Under the pieces are notes generated by a model that made no database searches, was not told where the DNA came from, and was given only the letters and a program-made list of their open reading frames with translations. The position numbers and the translations under genes are program-made. A stretch of DNA of 64,000 bases, taken from NCBI GenBank assembly GCA_945910005.1, contig OX246749.1, positions 22,402,197-22,466,196 of the forward strand. Direction: 5' to 3'. This stretch comes from Isoperla grammatica. Taxonomy: Eukaryota; Arthropoda; Insecta; Plecoptera; Perlodidae. Shown one piece after another: positions 13,401 through 25,400 of the stretch (its first letter is position 1; each line of letters begins with the position of its first letter).

Positions 13401-16400
13401 GCATGTTCCCTCGCTGGGAAGGTGACTGTACTTGATAAACCATGCGTTTAGTCAGTGACATGAGAGCAACTACAAGCAACATATGAAGACAACTCATGTT
13501 TCCTCGCTTGTGAAGGTGACTGTACTTGATAAACCCTGCGCTAAGTCAGTGACATGAAAGCCACTTCTTGAACATATTAGGACAACGCATGTTTCCTTGC
13601 TTGTGAAGGTGACTGTACTTGATAAACCCTGCGCTAAGTCAGTGACATGAGAGCAACTACATGCAACAAATGAAGACAACGCATGTTTCCTACTTGTGAC
13701 GGTGACTGTACGTGATAAACCCTGCGCTAAGTCAGTGACATGAGAGCAACTACATGCAACATATGAAGACAACGCATGTTTCCTCGCTTGTGAAGGTGAC
13801 TGTACTTGATAAATCCTGCGCTAAGTCAGTGACATAAGAGCAACTACATGCAACATATGAAGACAACGCATGTTTCCTCGCTTGTGAAGGTGACTGTACT
13901 TGATAAACCCTGCACTAAGTCAGTGACATGAGAGCAACTACATGCAACATATGAAGAAAACGCATGTTTTCTCGCTTCTGACGGTGACTGTACTTGATAA
14001 ACCCTGCGCTAAGTCAGTAACATGAGAGCAACTACATGCAACATATGAACACAACGCATGTTTTCTCGCTTGTGAAGGTGACTGTACTCGATAAACCCTG
14101 CGCTAAGTCAGTGACATGAGAGGAACTACATGCAACATATGAAGACAACGCATGTTTCCTCGCTTGTGACGGTGACTGTACGTGATAAACCCTGCGCTAA
14201 GTCAGTGACATGAGAGCAACAACATGCAACATATGAAGACAACGCATGTTTCCTCGCTTGTGAAGGTGACTGTACTTAATAAACCCTGCGCTAAGTCAGT
14301 GACATGAGAGAGACTACATGCAACATATGAAGACAACGCATGTTTCCTCGCTTGTGAAGGTGAATGTACTTGATAAACCCTGCGCTAAGTCAGTGACATG
14401 AGAGCAACTACATGCAACATATGAGGACAACGCATGTTTCCTCGCTTGTGAAGGTAACTGTACTTGATAAACCCTGGCTAAGTCTGTGAAATGAGAGCAA
14501 CTTCATGCAACATATGAAGACAACGCATGTTTCCTCGCTTGTGAAGGTAACTGTACTCGATAAACCCTGCGCTAAGTCAGTGACATGAGAGCAACTACAT
14601 GCAACATATAAGGACAACGCATGTTCCCTCGCTGGGAAGGTGACTGTACTTGATAAACCCTGCGCTAAGTCAGTGACATGAGAGCAGCTACATGCAACAT
14701 ATGAAGACAACGCATGTTTCCTCGCTTGTGACGGTGACTGTACTTGATAAACCCTGCGCTATGTCAGTGACATGAGAGCAACTACATGCAACATATGAGG
14801 ACAACGCATGTTTCCTCGCTTGTTACGGTGACTGTACTTGATAAACCCTGCGTTTAGTCAGTGACATGAGAGCAACTACAAGCAACATATGAAGACAACT
14901 CATGTTTCCTCGCTTGTGAAGGTGACTGTACTTGATAAACCCTGCGCTAAGTCAGTGACATGAAAGCCACTTCTTGAACATATTAGGACAACGCATGTTT
15001 CCTCGCTTGTGAAGGTGACTGTACTTGATAAACCCTGCGCTAAGTCAGTGACATGAGAGCAACTACATGCAACATATGAAGACAACGCATGTTTCCTCGC
15101 TTGTGACGGTGACTGTACTTGATAAACCCTGCGCTAAGTTAGTGACATGAGAGCAACTACATGCAACATATGAAGACAACGCATGTTTCCTCGCTTGTGA
15201 CGTGACTGTACTTGATAAAGCCTGCGCTAAGTCAGTGACATGAGAGCAACTTCATGCATTATATGAAGACAACGCATGTTTCCTCGCTTGTGACGGTGAC
15301 TGTACTTGATAAACCCAGCGCTAAGTCAATGACATGAAAGCAATTACATGCAACATATGAAGACAACGCATGTTTCCTCGCTTGTGAAGGTGACTGTACT
15401 TGATAAACCCTGCGCTAAGTCAGTGACATGAAAGCAACTACATGCAACATATGAAGACAACGCATGTTTCCTCGCTTGTGACGGTGACTGTACTTGATAA
15501 ACCCTGCGCTAAGTCAGTGACATGAGAGCAACTACATGCAACATATGAAGACAACGCATGTTTCCTTGCTTGTGACGGTGACTGTACGTGATAAACCCTG
15601 CGCTAAGTCAGTGACATGAGAGAAACTACATGCAACATATGAAGACAACGCATGTTTCCTCGCTTGTGAAGGTGACTGTACTTGATAAACCCTGCGCTAA
15701 GTCAGTGACATGAGAGCAACTACATGCAACATATGAAGACAACGCATGTTTCCTCGCTTGTGAATGTGACTGTACTTGATAAACCCTGCGCTAAGTCAGT
15801 GACATGAGAGCAACTACATGCAACTTATGAAGACAACGCATGTTTCCTCGCTTGTGACGGTGACTGTACGTGATAAACCCTGCGCTAAGTCAGTGACATG
15901 AGAGCAACTACATGCAACATATGAAGACAACGCATGTTTCCTCGCTTGTGACGGTGACTGTACTTGATAAACCCTGCGCTAAGTCCGTGACATGAGAGCA
16001 ACTACATGCAACATATGAAGACAACGCATGTTTCCTACTTGTGACGGTGACTGTACGTGATAAACCCTGCGCTAAGTCAGTGACATGAGAGCAACTACAT
16101 GCAACATATGAAGACAACGCATGTTTCCTCGCTTGTGAAGGTGACTGTACTTGATAAACCCTGCGCTAAGTCAGTGACATGAGAGCAACTACATGCAACA
16201 TATGAAGACAACGCATGTTTCCTCGCTTGTGAAGGTGACTGTACTTGATAAACCCTGCACTAAGTCAGTGACATGAGAGCAACTACATGCAACATATGAA
16301 GAAAACGCATGTTTTCTCGCTTCTGACGGTGACTGTACTTGATAAACCCTGCGCTAAGTCAGTGACATGAGAGCAACTACATGCAACATATGAAGACAAC

Positions 16401-18523
16401 GCATGTTTTCTCGCTTGTGAAGGTGACTGTACTTGATAAACCCTGCGCTAAGTCAGTGACATGAGAGCAACTACATGCAACATATGAAGACAACGCATGT
16501 TTCCTCGCTTGTGACGGTGACTGTACGTGATAAACCCCACGCGCTAAGTCAGTGATATGAGAGCAACTACATGCAACATATGAAGACAACGCATGTTTCC
16601 TCGCTTCTGAAGGTGACTGTACTTGATAAACCCTGCGCTAAGTCAGTGACATGAGAGCAACTACATGCAACATATGAAGACAACGCATGTTTCCTCGCTT
16701 TTGAAAGTGACTGTACTTGATAAACCCTGCGCTAAACAGTGACATGAGAGCAACTACATGCAACATATGAAGACAACGCATGTTTCCTCGCTTGTGACGG
16801 TGACTGTACTTGATAAACCCTGCGCTAAGTCAGTGACATGAGAGCAACTACATGCAACATATGAAGACAACGCATGTTTCCTCGATTGTGAAGGTGACTG
16901 TACTTGACAAACCCTGCGCTAAGTCAGTGACATGAGAGCAACTACATGCAACATATGAAGACAACGCATGTTTCCTCGCTTGTGACGGTGACTGTACGTG
17001 ATAAACCCTGCGCTAAGTCAGTGACATGAGAGCAACTACATGCAACATATGAAGACAACGCATATTTCCTCGCTTGTGACGGTGACTGTACTTGATAAAC
17101 CCTGCGCTAAGTCAGTGACATGAGAGCAACTACATGCAACATATGAAGACAACGCATGTTTCCTACTTGTGACGGTGACTGTACGTGATAAACCCTGCGC
17201 TAAGTCAGTGACATGAGAGCAACTACATGCAACATATGAAGACAACGCATGTTTCCTCGCTTGTGAAGGTGACTGTACTTGATAAACCCTGCGCTAAGTC
17301 AGTGACATAAAAGCAACTACATGCAACATATGAAGACAACGCATGTTTTCTCGCTTGTGAAGGTGACTGTACTTGATAAACCCTGCGCTAAGTCAGTGAC
17401 ATGAGAGCAACTACATGCAACATATGAAGACAACGCATGTATCCTCGCTTGTGACGGTGACTGTACTTGATAAACCCTGCACTAAGTCAGTGACATGAGA
17501 GCAACTACATGCAACTAATGAAGACAACGCATGTTTCTTCGCTTGTGAAGGTGACTGTACTTGATAAACCCTGCGCTAAGTCATGACATGAGAGCAACTA
17601 CATGCAACATAAAAAGACAACGCATGTTTCCTCGCTTGTGAAGGTGACTGTACTTGATAAACCCTGCGCTAAGTCAGTGACATGAAAGCCACTTCATGCA
17701 ACATATTAGGACAACGCATGTTTCCTCGCTTGTGAAGGTGACTGTACTTGATAAACCCTGCACTAAGTCAGTGACATGAGAGCAACTAAATGCAACATAT
17801 GAAGACAACGCATGTTTCCTCGCTTGTGACGGTGACTGTACTTGAGAAAACCCTGCGCTAAGTCAGTGACATGAGAGCAACTACATGCAACATATGAAGA
17901 CAACGCATGTTTCCTCGCTTGTGAAGGTGACTGTACTTGATAAACCCTGCGCTTAGTCAGTGACATGAAAGCCACTTCTTGAACATATTAGGACAACGCA
18001 TGTTTCCTCGCTTGTGAAGGTGACTGTACTTGATAAACCCTGCGCTAAGTCAGTGACATGAGAGCAACTACATGCAACATATGAAGACAACGCATGTTTC
18101 CTCGATTGTGAAGGTACGTAACGTACGTGATAAAGTGAAGTGTACGTGATAACAACGCATGTTTCCTCGCTTGTGAAGGTGACTGTACTTGATAAACCCT
18201 GCGCTAAGTCAGTGACATGAGAGCAACTACATGCAACATATGAAGACAACGCATGTTTCCTCGCTTGTGAAAGTGACTGTACTTGATAAACCCTGCGCTA
18301 AGTCAGTGACATGAGAGCAACTACATGCAATATATGAAGACAACGCATGTTTCCTCGCTTGTGACGGTGACTGTACGTGATAAACCCAGCGCTAAGTCAG
18401 TGACATGAGAGCAACTACATGCAACATATGAAGACAACGCATGTTTCCTCGCTTGTGACGGTGACTGTACTTGATAAACCCTGCGCTAAGTCCGTGACAT
18501 GAGAGCAACTACATGCAACATAT
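10488..18523. repeat. Mosaic satellite section
   Basis: No gene occurs here. The section is built from blocks seen elsewhere. 11618-11803 and 14900-15085 share one marker order (offset 3282), including the ACTACAAGC monomer followed by the GAAAGCCACTTCTTGAAC monomer. About 14580-16560 matches 24820-26800 at an offset close to 10240. About 16380-17000 resembles 32150-32770. About 17300-18100 resembles 32680-33430, including the rare AACATAAAAAGAC and ACTAAATGC variants. The order suggests repeated unequal exchange between different parts of the array. Confidence 0.8.
18055..18213. repeat. 159-bp rearranged composite monomer, copy 2
   Basis: This has the same structure and length as the composite at 5057-5215: GATTGTGAAGGT, then TACGTAACGTACGTGATAAA, then GTGTACGTGATAA, then back into the satellite at CAACGC. 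It differs at a few positions (GTGAAGTG here against GTGTAGTG there; ATATGAAGAC against ATATGATGAC). Sharing such a specific rearrangement means the two derive from one event and were later copied about 13 kb apart. Confidence 0.88.
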
Positions 18524-18549
18524 AATAATAATAATAATAATAATAATAA
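18523..18549. repeat. (TAA)9 microsatellite, LINE 3' tail
   Basis: Nine perfect TAA units on the plus strand, read as (TTA)9 in the sense direction of the element. They sit exactly at the boundary between satellite and the element's 3' UTR. This is the expected place for the short microsatellite tail that several LINE clades carry instead of poly(A). The first T is shared with the satellite's AACATAT, so the exact boundary is ambiguous by a few bases. Confidence 0.9.
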
Positions 18550-19088
18550 ATGTGCTTTATTTGGAAAAAAATACAAGTTTCACAAAATGGCGAGGTTCGA
18601 ACAAATAGTTCGCTCTTCCACCTAACCATACATATGGCTTCCGTGTTAAGTGTTTAGTAACTAAGGTAATTCTAAGGTAATTTAATGTAATTGAAGCATT
18701 ACATTTTTAATTTTGTCATCATATTGCTTAATGCTATTAAGACTCAATTACACACTTTTGCAATGTTAATTAAACAAGACTTTTAAAAATAGATTGTTAT
18801 GACCCTAAATATAATACATTTTGATATAAACTTGATTCAGTTTCGACTAATTTTAAATAACGACCAATAATCAATTAATTCACAAACAAAGTGTTATGAA
18901 CCAAATTATAATATATTTGGGTATATACACTTGATCCAGTTTCGACTAATTTTAAGTAACGACTAATCATAATTGATAATAGTGAACAACTTACTATGAG
19001 GCTTCGAGATTAATGTAGTTTTGAGAAACTAAGTATAACGGCTTAACTAAAATACCAGCTGTATTCAGTTTTGAGTAATCTTAATTAA
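18550..19088 (-). other. LINE 3' untranslated region
   Basis: About 540 bp of AT-rich sequence between the ORF2 stop codon and the element's tail, with no long open frame and no satellite similarity. It contains a degenerate internal repeat: GTTATGA at 18796 and 18893 (97 bp apart), with TTCGACTAATTTTAA-type segments near 18842 and 18940, and a weaker third version (TTGAGTAATCTTAA) near 19071. The untranslated region is long for a LINE but not exceptional. Confidence 0.75.
18556..18561 (-). promoter_or_regulatory. Polyadenylation signal AATAAA of the LINE
   Basis: AATAAA on the minus strand (TTTATT on plus), 7 bp inside the element from the TTA tail. Its position just before the tail fits a LINE 3' end and supports the assigned orientation. 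Confidence 0.6.
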
Positions 19089-19100
19089 TTAACTAATGAA
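18796..19100. repeat. Degenerate ~97-130 bp repeat inside the LINE 3' UTR
   Basis: The plus strand reads GTTATGACCCTAAATATAAT at 18796 and GTTATGAACCAAATTATAAT at 18893, each followed by CTTGATYCAGTTTCGACTAA (starting 18831 and 18930) and TTTTAARTAACGAC. A third, poorer version has CTGTATTCAGTTTTGAGTAA from 19059. This gives two good copies and one partial copy. The spacings are 97-99 bp, then about 129 bp. Confidence 0.65.
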
Positions 19101-19597
19101 TAACTTATTATGATAAATATGTAGTTTACAGTATTTCTTGAACAACGCAGGACTGTTAACATACTGTTTCACAGAGGTCGGTAGTTCATTCCACAACTTT
19201 GGAGCGAGAATAGAGAAAGAAGTACTTGTACATGACAGCCGATGTAGCGGAATTTCAAGGTGTTGATGTCGTGTGTTGTAGTTATGGTGTGATTTAGTAT
19301 GAACTAGTTTGGTATATAAGTTTTTCGGGCGTTTGCTGTTCATAACTCTGGCTATTGTGCAAAGGAAATGAAGGAAGCGCCGTTGTTTCATTTTTAGTAA
19401 ATTGTGTCTTTTAAATACAGGGCTTATGTGGTCAAATTTTCTTACATTACAGGCAAACCGCATTGTCGCATTCTGTACCTTTTGAATTCTCTCTGACAGA
19501 TTCGACGTAATACCTATGTACACAGCATCCCCATAGTCAAATAGTGGCCATATGAGAGCATTTACTAATTTTATCTTCATGCGTTCATTTAAAAGTG
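19089..19597 (-). pseudogene. LINE ORF2 carboxy-terminal fragment (reverse transcriptase 3' portion)
   Basis: An open frame of about 169 element-derived codons, entered from the satellite at the 5' end and closed by a stop at 19089. The extended frame, including three satellite-derived residues, totals 172. Visible LINE-type signatures are LIWPLFDYGDAVY (about residues 18-30), IQKVQNATMRF (41-51), DHISPVF (59-65), the FSILAPKLWNELP block (131-143) and FKKYCKLHI (156-164). In invertebrate Jockey/CR1-type ORF2 proteins these patterns lie downstream of the reverse transcriptase catalytic core, in the thumb and carboxy-terminal region. The catalytic FxDD motif and the APE-type endonuclease are absent, so the fragment cannot act in retrotransposition. 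It has no real start codon of its own: the frame opens with TTG in the satellite (19605-19607). No internal stop or frameshift was seen, so the insertion is not strongly decayed. It is dead by truncation. Confidence 0.85.
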
Positions 19598-22490
19598 ATG
19601 AAGACAACGCATGTTTCCTACTTGTGACGGTGACTGTACGTGATAAACCCTGCGCTTAGTCAGTGACATGAGAGCAACAACATGCAATATATGAAGAAAA
19701 CGCATGTTTTCTCGCTTCTGACGGTGACTGTACTTGATAAACCCTGCGCTAAGTCAGTAACATGAGAGCAACTACATGCAACATATGGACACAACGCATG
19801 TTTTCTCGCTTGTGAAGGTGACTGTACTTGATAAACCCTGCGCTAAGTCAGTGACATGAGAGCAACTACATGCAACATATGAAGACAACGCATGTTTCCT
19901 CGCTTGTGAAGGTGACTGTACTTGATAAACCCTGCGCTAAGTCAGTGACATGAGAGCAACTACATGCAACATATGAAGACAACGCATGTTTCCTAGCTTG
20001 TGAAAGTGACTGTACTTGATAAACCCTGCGCTAAACAGTGACATGAGAGCAACTACATGCAACATATGAAGACAACGCATGTTTTCTCGCTTGTGACGGT
20101 GACTGTACTTGATAAACCCTGCGCTAAGTCAGTGACATGAAAGCAACTACATGCAACATATGAAGACAACGCATGTTTCCTCGATTGTGAAGGTGACTGT
20201 ACTTGATAAACCCTGCGCTAAGTCAGTGACATGAGAGCAACTACATGCAACATATGAAGACAACGCATGTTTCCTCGCTTGTGACGGTGACTGTACGTGA
20301 TAAACCCTGCGCTAAGTCAGTGACATGAGAGCAACTACATGCAACATATGAAGACAACGCATGTTTCCTCGCTTGTGAAGGTGACTGTTCTTGATAAACC
20401 CTGCGCTAAGTCAGTGACATGAGAGCAACTACATGCAACATATGAAGACAACGCATGTTTCCTCGCTTGTGACGGTGACTGTACTTGATAAACCCTGCGC
20501 TAAGTCAGTGACATGAGAGCAACTACATGAGACTAATGAAGACAATGCATGTTTCTTCGCTTGTGAAGGTGACTGTACTAGATAAACCCTGCGCTAAGTC
20601 ATGACATAAGAGCAACTATATGCAACATATGAAGACAACGCATGTTTCCTCGCTTGTGACGGTGACTGTACTTGATTAACCCTTCGCTAAGTCAGTGACA
20701 TGAGAGTAACTACATGCAACATATGAAGACAACGCATGTTTCCTCGCTTGTGAAGGTGACTGTACTTGATTAACCCTGCACTAAGTCAGTGACATAAGAG
20801 CAACTACATGCAACATATGAAGACAACGCATGTTTCCTCGCTTGTGATGGTGACTGTACTTGATAAACCCTGCGCTAAGTCAGTGACATGAGAGCAACTA
20901 CATGCAACATATGAAGACAACGCATGTTTCCTCGCTTGTGAAGGTGACTGTACTTGATAAACCCTGCGCTAAGTCAGTAACATGAGAGCAACTACATGCA
21001 ACATATGAAGACAACGCATGTTTCCTCGCTTGTGATGGTGACTGTACTTGATAAACCCTGCGCTAAGTCAGTGACATGAGAGCAACTACATGCAACATAT
21101 GAGGACAACGCATGTTTCCTCGCTTGTGAAGGTGACTGTACTTGATAAACTCTGCGCTAAGTCTGTAAAATGAGAGCAACTTCATGAAAACATATGAAGA
21201 CAACGCATGTTTCCTCGCTTTTAAGGTGACTGTACTTGATAAACCATGCGCTAAGTCAGTGACATGAGAGCAACTACATGCAACATATGAAGACAACGCA
21301 TGTTTCCTCGCTTGTGACGGTGACTGTACTTGATAAACCCTGCGCTTAGTCAGTGACATGAGAGCAACTACATGCAACATATTAGGACAACGCATGTTCC
21401 CTCGCTGGGAAGCTGACTGTACTTGATAAACCCTGCGCTAAGTCAGTGACATGAGAGCAACTACATGCAACATATGAAGACAACATATGTTTCCTCGCTT
21501 GTGACGGTGACTGTACTTGATAAACCCTGCGCTATGTCAGTGACATGAGAGCAACTACATGCAACATATGAGGACAACGCATGTTTCCTCGCTTGTGAAG
21601 GTTACTGTACTTGATAATCCCTGCGCTAAGTCAGTGACATGAAAGCAACTTCTTGAACATATTAGGACAACGCATGTTTCCTCGCTTGTGAAGGTGACTG
21701 TACTTGATAAACCCTGCGCTAAGTCAGTGACATGAGAGCAACTACATGCAACATATGAAGACAACGCATGTTTCCTCGCTTGTGACGGTGACTGTACTTC
21801 ATAAACCCTGCGCTAAGTTAGTGACATGAGAGCAACTACATGCAACATATGAGGACAACGCATGTTTCCTCGCTTGTGACGGTGACTGTACTTGATAAAC
21901 TCTGCGCTAAGTCAGTGCCATGAGAGCAACTCCATGCATTATATGAAGACAACGCATGTTTCCTCGCTTGTGACGGTGACTGTACTTGATAAACCCAGCG
22001 CTAAGTCAAAGACATGAAAGCAACTTCATGCAACATATGAAGACAACGCATGTATCCTCGCTTGTGACGGTGACTGTACTAGATAAACCCTGCGCTAAGT
22101 CATGACATAAGAGCAACTACATGCAACATATGAAGACAACGCATGTTTCCTCGCTTGTGAAGGTGACTGTACTTGATAAACCCTGCGCTAAGTCAGTGAC
22201 ATGAGAGCAACTACATGCAACATATGAAGACAACGCATGTTTCCTCGCTTGTGAAGGTGACTGTACTTGATAAACCCTGCACTAAGTCAGTGACATGAGA
22301 GCAACTACATGCAACATATGAAGAAAACGCATGTTTCCTCGCTTGTGACGGTGACTGTACTTGATAAACCCTGCGCTAAGTCAGTGACATGAGAGCAACT
22401 ACATGCAACATATGAAGACAACGCATGTTTCCTCGCTTGTGAAGGTGACTGTACATGATAAACCCTGCGCTAAGTCAGTAACATGAGAGC
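19598..22490. repeat. Satellite section right of the LINE
   Basis: No gene occurs here. About 20510-21780 matches 2810-4080 at offset 17703, including the GAGACTAATGAAG monomer (20529), GATTAACCCTTCGC and the CTTTTAAGG monomer. Two single-base markers in this block, GGGAAGCTGAC (21409) and GATAATCCCTG (21614), recur at 38087 and 38291, so this block is closer to the one at about 37.9-38.3 kb than to the left-edge copies. 21900-22490 carries the GCATTATATG and TCAAAGACATG variants also seen at 27480 and 54000. Confidence 0.8.
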
Positions 22491-25400
22491 AACTACATGC
22501 AACATATGAAGACAACGCATGTTTCCTCGCTTGTGAAGGTGACTGTACTTGATAAACCCTGCGCTAAGTCAGTGACATGAGAGCAACTACATGCAACATA
22601 TTAGGACAACGCATGTTACCTCGCTGGGAAGGTGACTGTACTTGATAAACCCTGCGCTAAGTCAGTGACATGAGAGCAACTACATGCGACATATGAAGAC
22701 AACGCATGTTCCCTCGCTTGTGACGGTGACTGTACTTGATAAACACTGCGCTAAGTCAGTGACATGAGAGCAACTATATGCAACATATGAGGACAACGCA
22801 TGTGTCCTCGCTTGTGAAGGTGACTGTACTTGATAAACCCTGCACTAAGTCAGTGACATGAGAGCAACTACATGCAACATATGAGGACAACGCATGTTTC
22901 CTCGCTTGTTACGGTGACTGTACTTGATAAACCCTGCGTTCAGTCAGTGACATGAGAGCAACTACAAGCAACATATGAAGACAACTCATGTTTCCTCGCT
23001 TGTGAAGGTGACTGTACTTGATAAACCCTGCGCTGAATCAGTGACATGAAAGCCACTTCTTGAACATATTAGGACAACGCATGTTTCCTCGCTTGTGAAG
23101 GTGACTGTACTTGATAAACCCTGCGCTAAGTCAGTGACATGAGAGCAACTACATGCAACATATGAAGACAACGCATGTTTCCTCGCTTGTGACGGTGACT
23201 GTACTTGATAAATTCTGCGCTAAGTTAGTGACATGAGAGCAATTACATGCAACATATGAGGACAACGCATATTTCCTCGCTTGTTACGGTGACTGTACTT
23301 GATAAACCCTGCGTTTAGTCAGTGACATGAGAGCAACTACATGCAACATATGAGGACAACGCATGTTTCCTCGCTTGTTACGGTGACTGTACTTGATAAA
23401 CCCTGCGTTTAGTCAGTGACATGAGAGCAACTACAAGCAACATATGAAGACAACTCATGTTTCCTCGCTTGTGAAGGTGACTGTACTTGATTAACCCTGC
23501 GCTAAATCAGTGACATGAAAGCCACTTCTTGAACATATTAGGACAACGCATGTTTTTCGCTTGTGAAGGTGACTGTACTTGATAAACCCTGCGCTAAGTC
23601 AGTGACATGAAAGCCACTTCTTAAACATATGAGGACAACGCATGTTTCCTCGCTTGTGAAGGTGACTGTACTTGATAAACCCTGCGCTAAGTCAGTAACA
23701 TGAGAGCAACCTTATGCAACATATGAAGACAACGCATGTTTCCTCGCTTGTGATGGTGACTGTACTTGATAAACCCTGCGCTAAGTCAGTGACATGAGAG
23801 CAACTACATGCAACATATGAGGACAACGCATGTTTCCTCGCTTGTGAAGGTGACTGTACTTGATAAACCCTGCGCTAAGTCTGTGACATGAGAGCAACTA
23901 CATGCAACATATGAAGACAACGCATGTTTCCTCGCTTGTGACGGTGACTGTACTTAATAAACCCTGCGCTAAGTCAGTGACATGAGAGCAACTACATGCA
24001 ACATATTAGGACAACGCATGTTCCCTCGCTGGGAGGTGACTGTACTTGATAAACCCTGCGCTAAGTCAGTGACATGAGAGCAACTACATGCAACATATGA
24101 AGACAACGAATGTTTCCTCGCTCTTGACGGTGACTGTACTTGATAAACCCTGCGCTATGTCAGTGACATGAGAGCAACTACATGCAACATATGAAGACAA
24201 CGCATGTTTCCTCGCTTGTTACGGTGACTGTACTTGATAAACCCTGCGCTTAGTCAGTGACATGAGAGCAACTACAAGCAACATATGAAGACAACGCATG
24301 TTTCCTCGCTTGTGACGGTGACTGTACTTGATGAACCCTGCGCTAAGTCAGTGACATGAGAGCAACTACATGCAACATATGAAGACAACGCATGTTTCCT
24401 CGCTTGTGAAGGTGACTGTACATGATAAACCCTGCGCTAAGTCAGTAACATGAGAGCAACTACATGCAACATATGAAGACAACGCATGTTTCCTCGCTTG
24501 TGAAGGTGACTGTACTTGATAAACCCTGCGCTAAGTCAGTGACATGAGAGCAACTTCATGCAACATATGAGGACAACGCATGTTTCCTCGCTTGTGAAGG
24601 TAACTGTACTTGATAAACCCTGGCTAAGTCTGTGAAATGAGAGCAACTTCATGCAACATATGAAGACAACGCATGTTTCCTCGCTTGTGAAGGTTACTGT
24701 ACTCGATAAACCCTGCGCTAAGTCAGTGACATGAGAGCAACTACATGCAACATATGAAGACAACGCATGTTTCCTCGCTTGTGACGGTGACTGTACTTGA
24801 TAAACCCTGCGCTAAGTCAGTGACATGAGAGCAACTACATGCAACATATTAGGACAACGCATGTTCCCTCGCTGGGAAGGTGACTGTACTTGATAAACCC
24901 TGCGCTAAGTCAGTGACATGAGAGCAGCTACATGCAACATATGAAGACAACGCATGTTTCCTCGCTTGTGACGGTGACTGTACTTGATAAACCCTGCGCT
25001 ATGTCAGTGACATGAGAGCAACTACATGCAACATATGAGGAAACGCATGTTTCCTCGCTTGTTACGTTGACTGTACTTGATAAACCCTGCGTTTAGTCAG
25101 TGACATGAGAGCAACTACAAGCAACATATGAAGACAACTCATGTTTCCTCGCTTGTGAAGGTGACTGTACTTGATAAACCCTGCGCTAAGTCAGTGACAT
25201 GAAAGCCACTTCTTGAACATATTAGGACAACGCATGTTTCCTCGCTTGTGAAGGTGACTGTACTTGATAAACCCTGCGCTAAGTCAGTGACATGAGAGCA
25301 ACTACATGCAACATATGAAGACAACGCATGTTTCCTCGCTTGTGACGGTGACTGTACTTGATAAACCCTGCGCTAAGTTAGTGACATGAGAGCAACTACA

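Larger units (their letters stand above)
1..18523. repeat. 94-bp satellite array, left block
   Basis: Direct tandem repeat. Starting the monomer at GACATGAGAG (base 1), the next starts are at 95 and 189, giving a 94-bp period. Landmarks in order within the monomer are GACATGAGAGCAACTACATG, CATATGAAGACAACGC, ATGTTTCCTCGCTTGTG, GTGACTGTACTTGATAAACC and CTGCGCTAAGTCAGT. The consensus has 21 G and 21 C in 94 bases and three CpGs. Most monomers differ from consensus by a few substitutions or by 1-2 bp indels. No unique sequence occurs in this block. The left edge is cut by the window. I do not recognise the satellite family by name. Confidence 0.98.
18524..19597 (-). mobile_element. 5'-truncated non-LTR retrotransposon (LINE) insertion
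   Basis: This is a non-satellite insert of about 1074 bp, read on the minus strand. In the element's sense direction it consists of the carboxy-terminal part of a LINE ORF2 protein (19597 to 19089), an AT-rich 3' untranslated region, an AATAAA signal and a (TTA)n tail at the left junction. It lacks endonuclease, ORF1 and the catalytic part of reverse transcriptase, which is the usual 5' truncation of LINE copies. The left satellite ends at AACATAT (18523) and the right resumes at ATGAAGAC (19598), so the target-site duplication is at most the dinucleotide AT. A microsatellite tail and the protein style suggest a CR1/Jockey/I-like clade; the clade is an inference. Confidence 0.87.

Noticed and set aside
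1..18523. Many minus-strand and some plus-strand open frames of 60-114 codons with repeated peptides such as SSYVACSCSHVTDLAQGL and QARKHALSSYV.
   Set aside because: They follow the 94-bp period. As 94 is not a multiple of 3, each successive monomer is read in the next frame, and stops appear within a few monomers. Most 'starts' are TTG in the satellite. Frames shift at each 1-bp variant, with no sign of selection on coding.
18524..18780. Promoter or TATA elements in the AT-rich part of the insert.
   Set aside because: AT-rich words are expected by chance in a LINE 3' UTR, and nothing downstream is a gene.
19089..19607. Intact 172-residue gene starting in the satellite.
   Set aside because: The first three residues are encoded by satellite and the start is TTG. 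The protein lacks the reverse transcriptase core, so it is a truncated fragment, not a gene.
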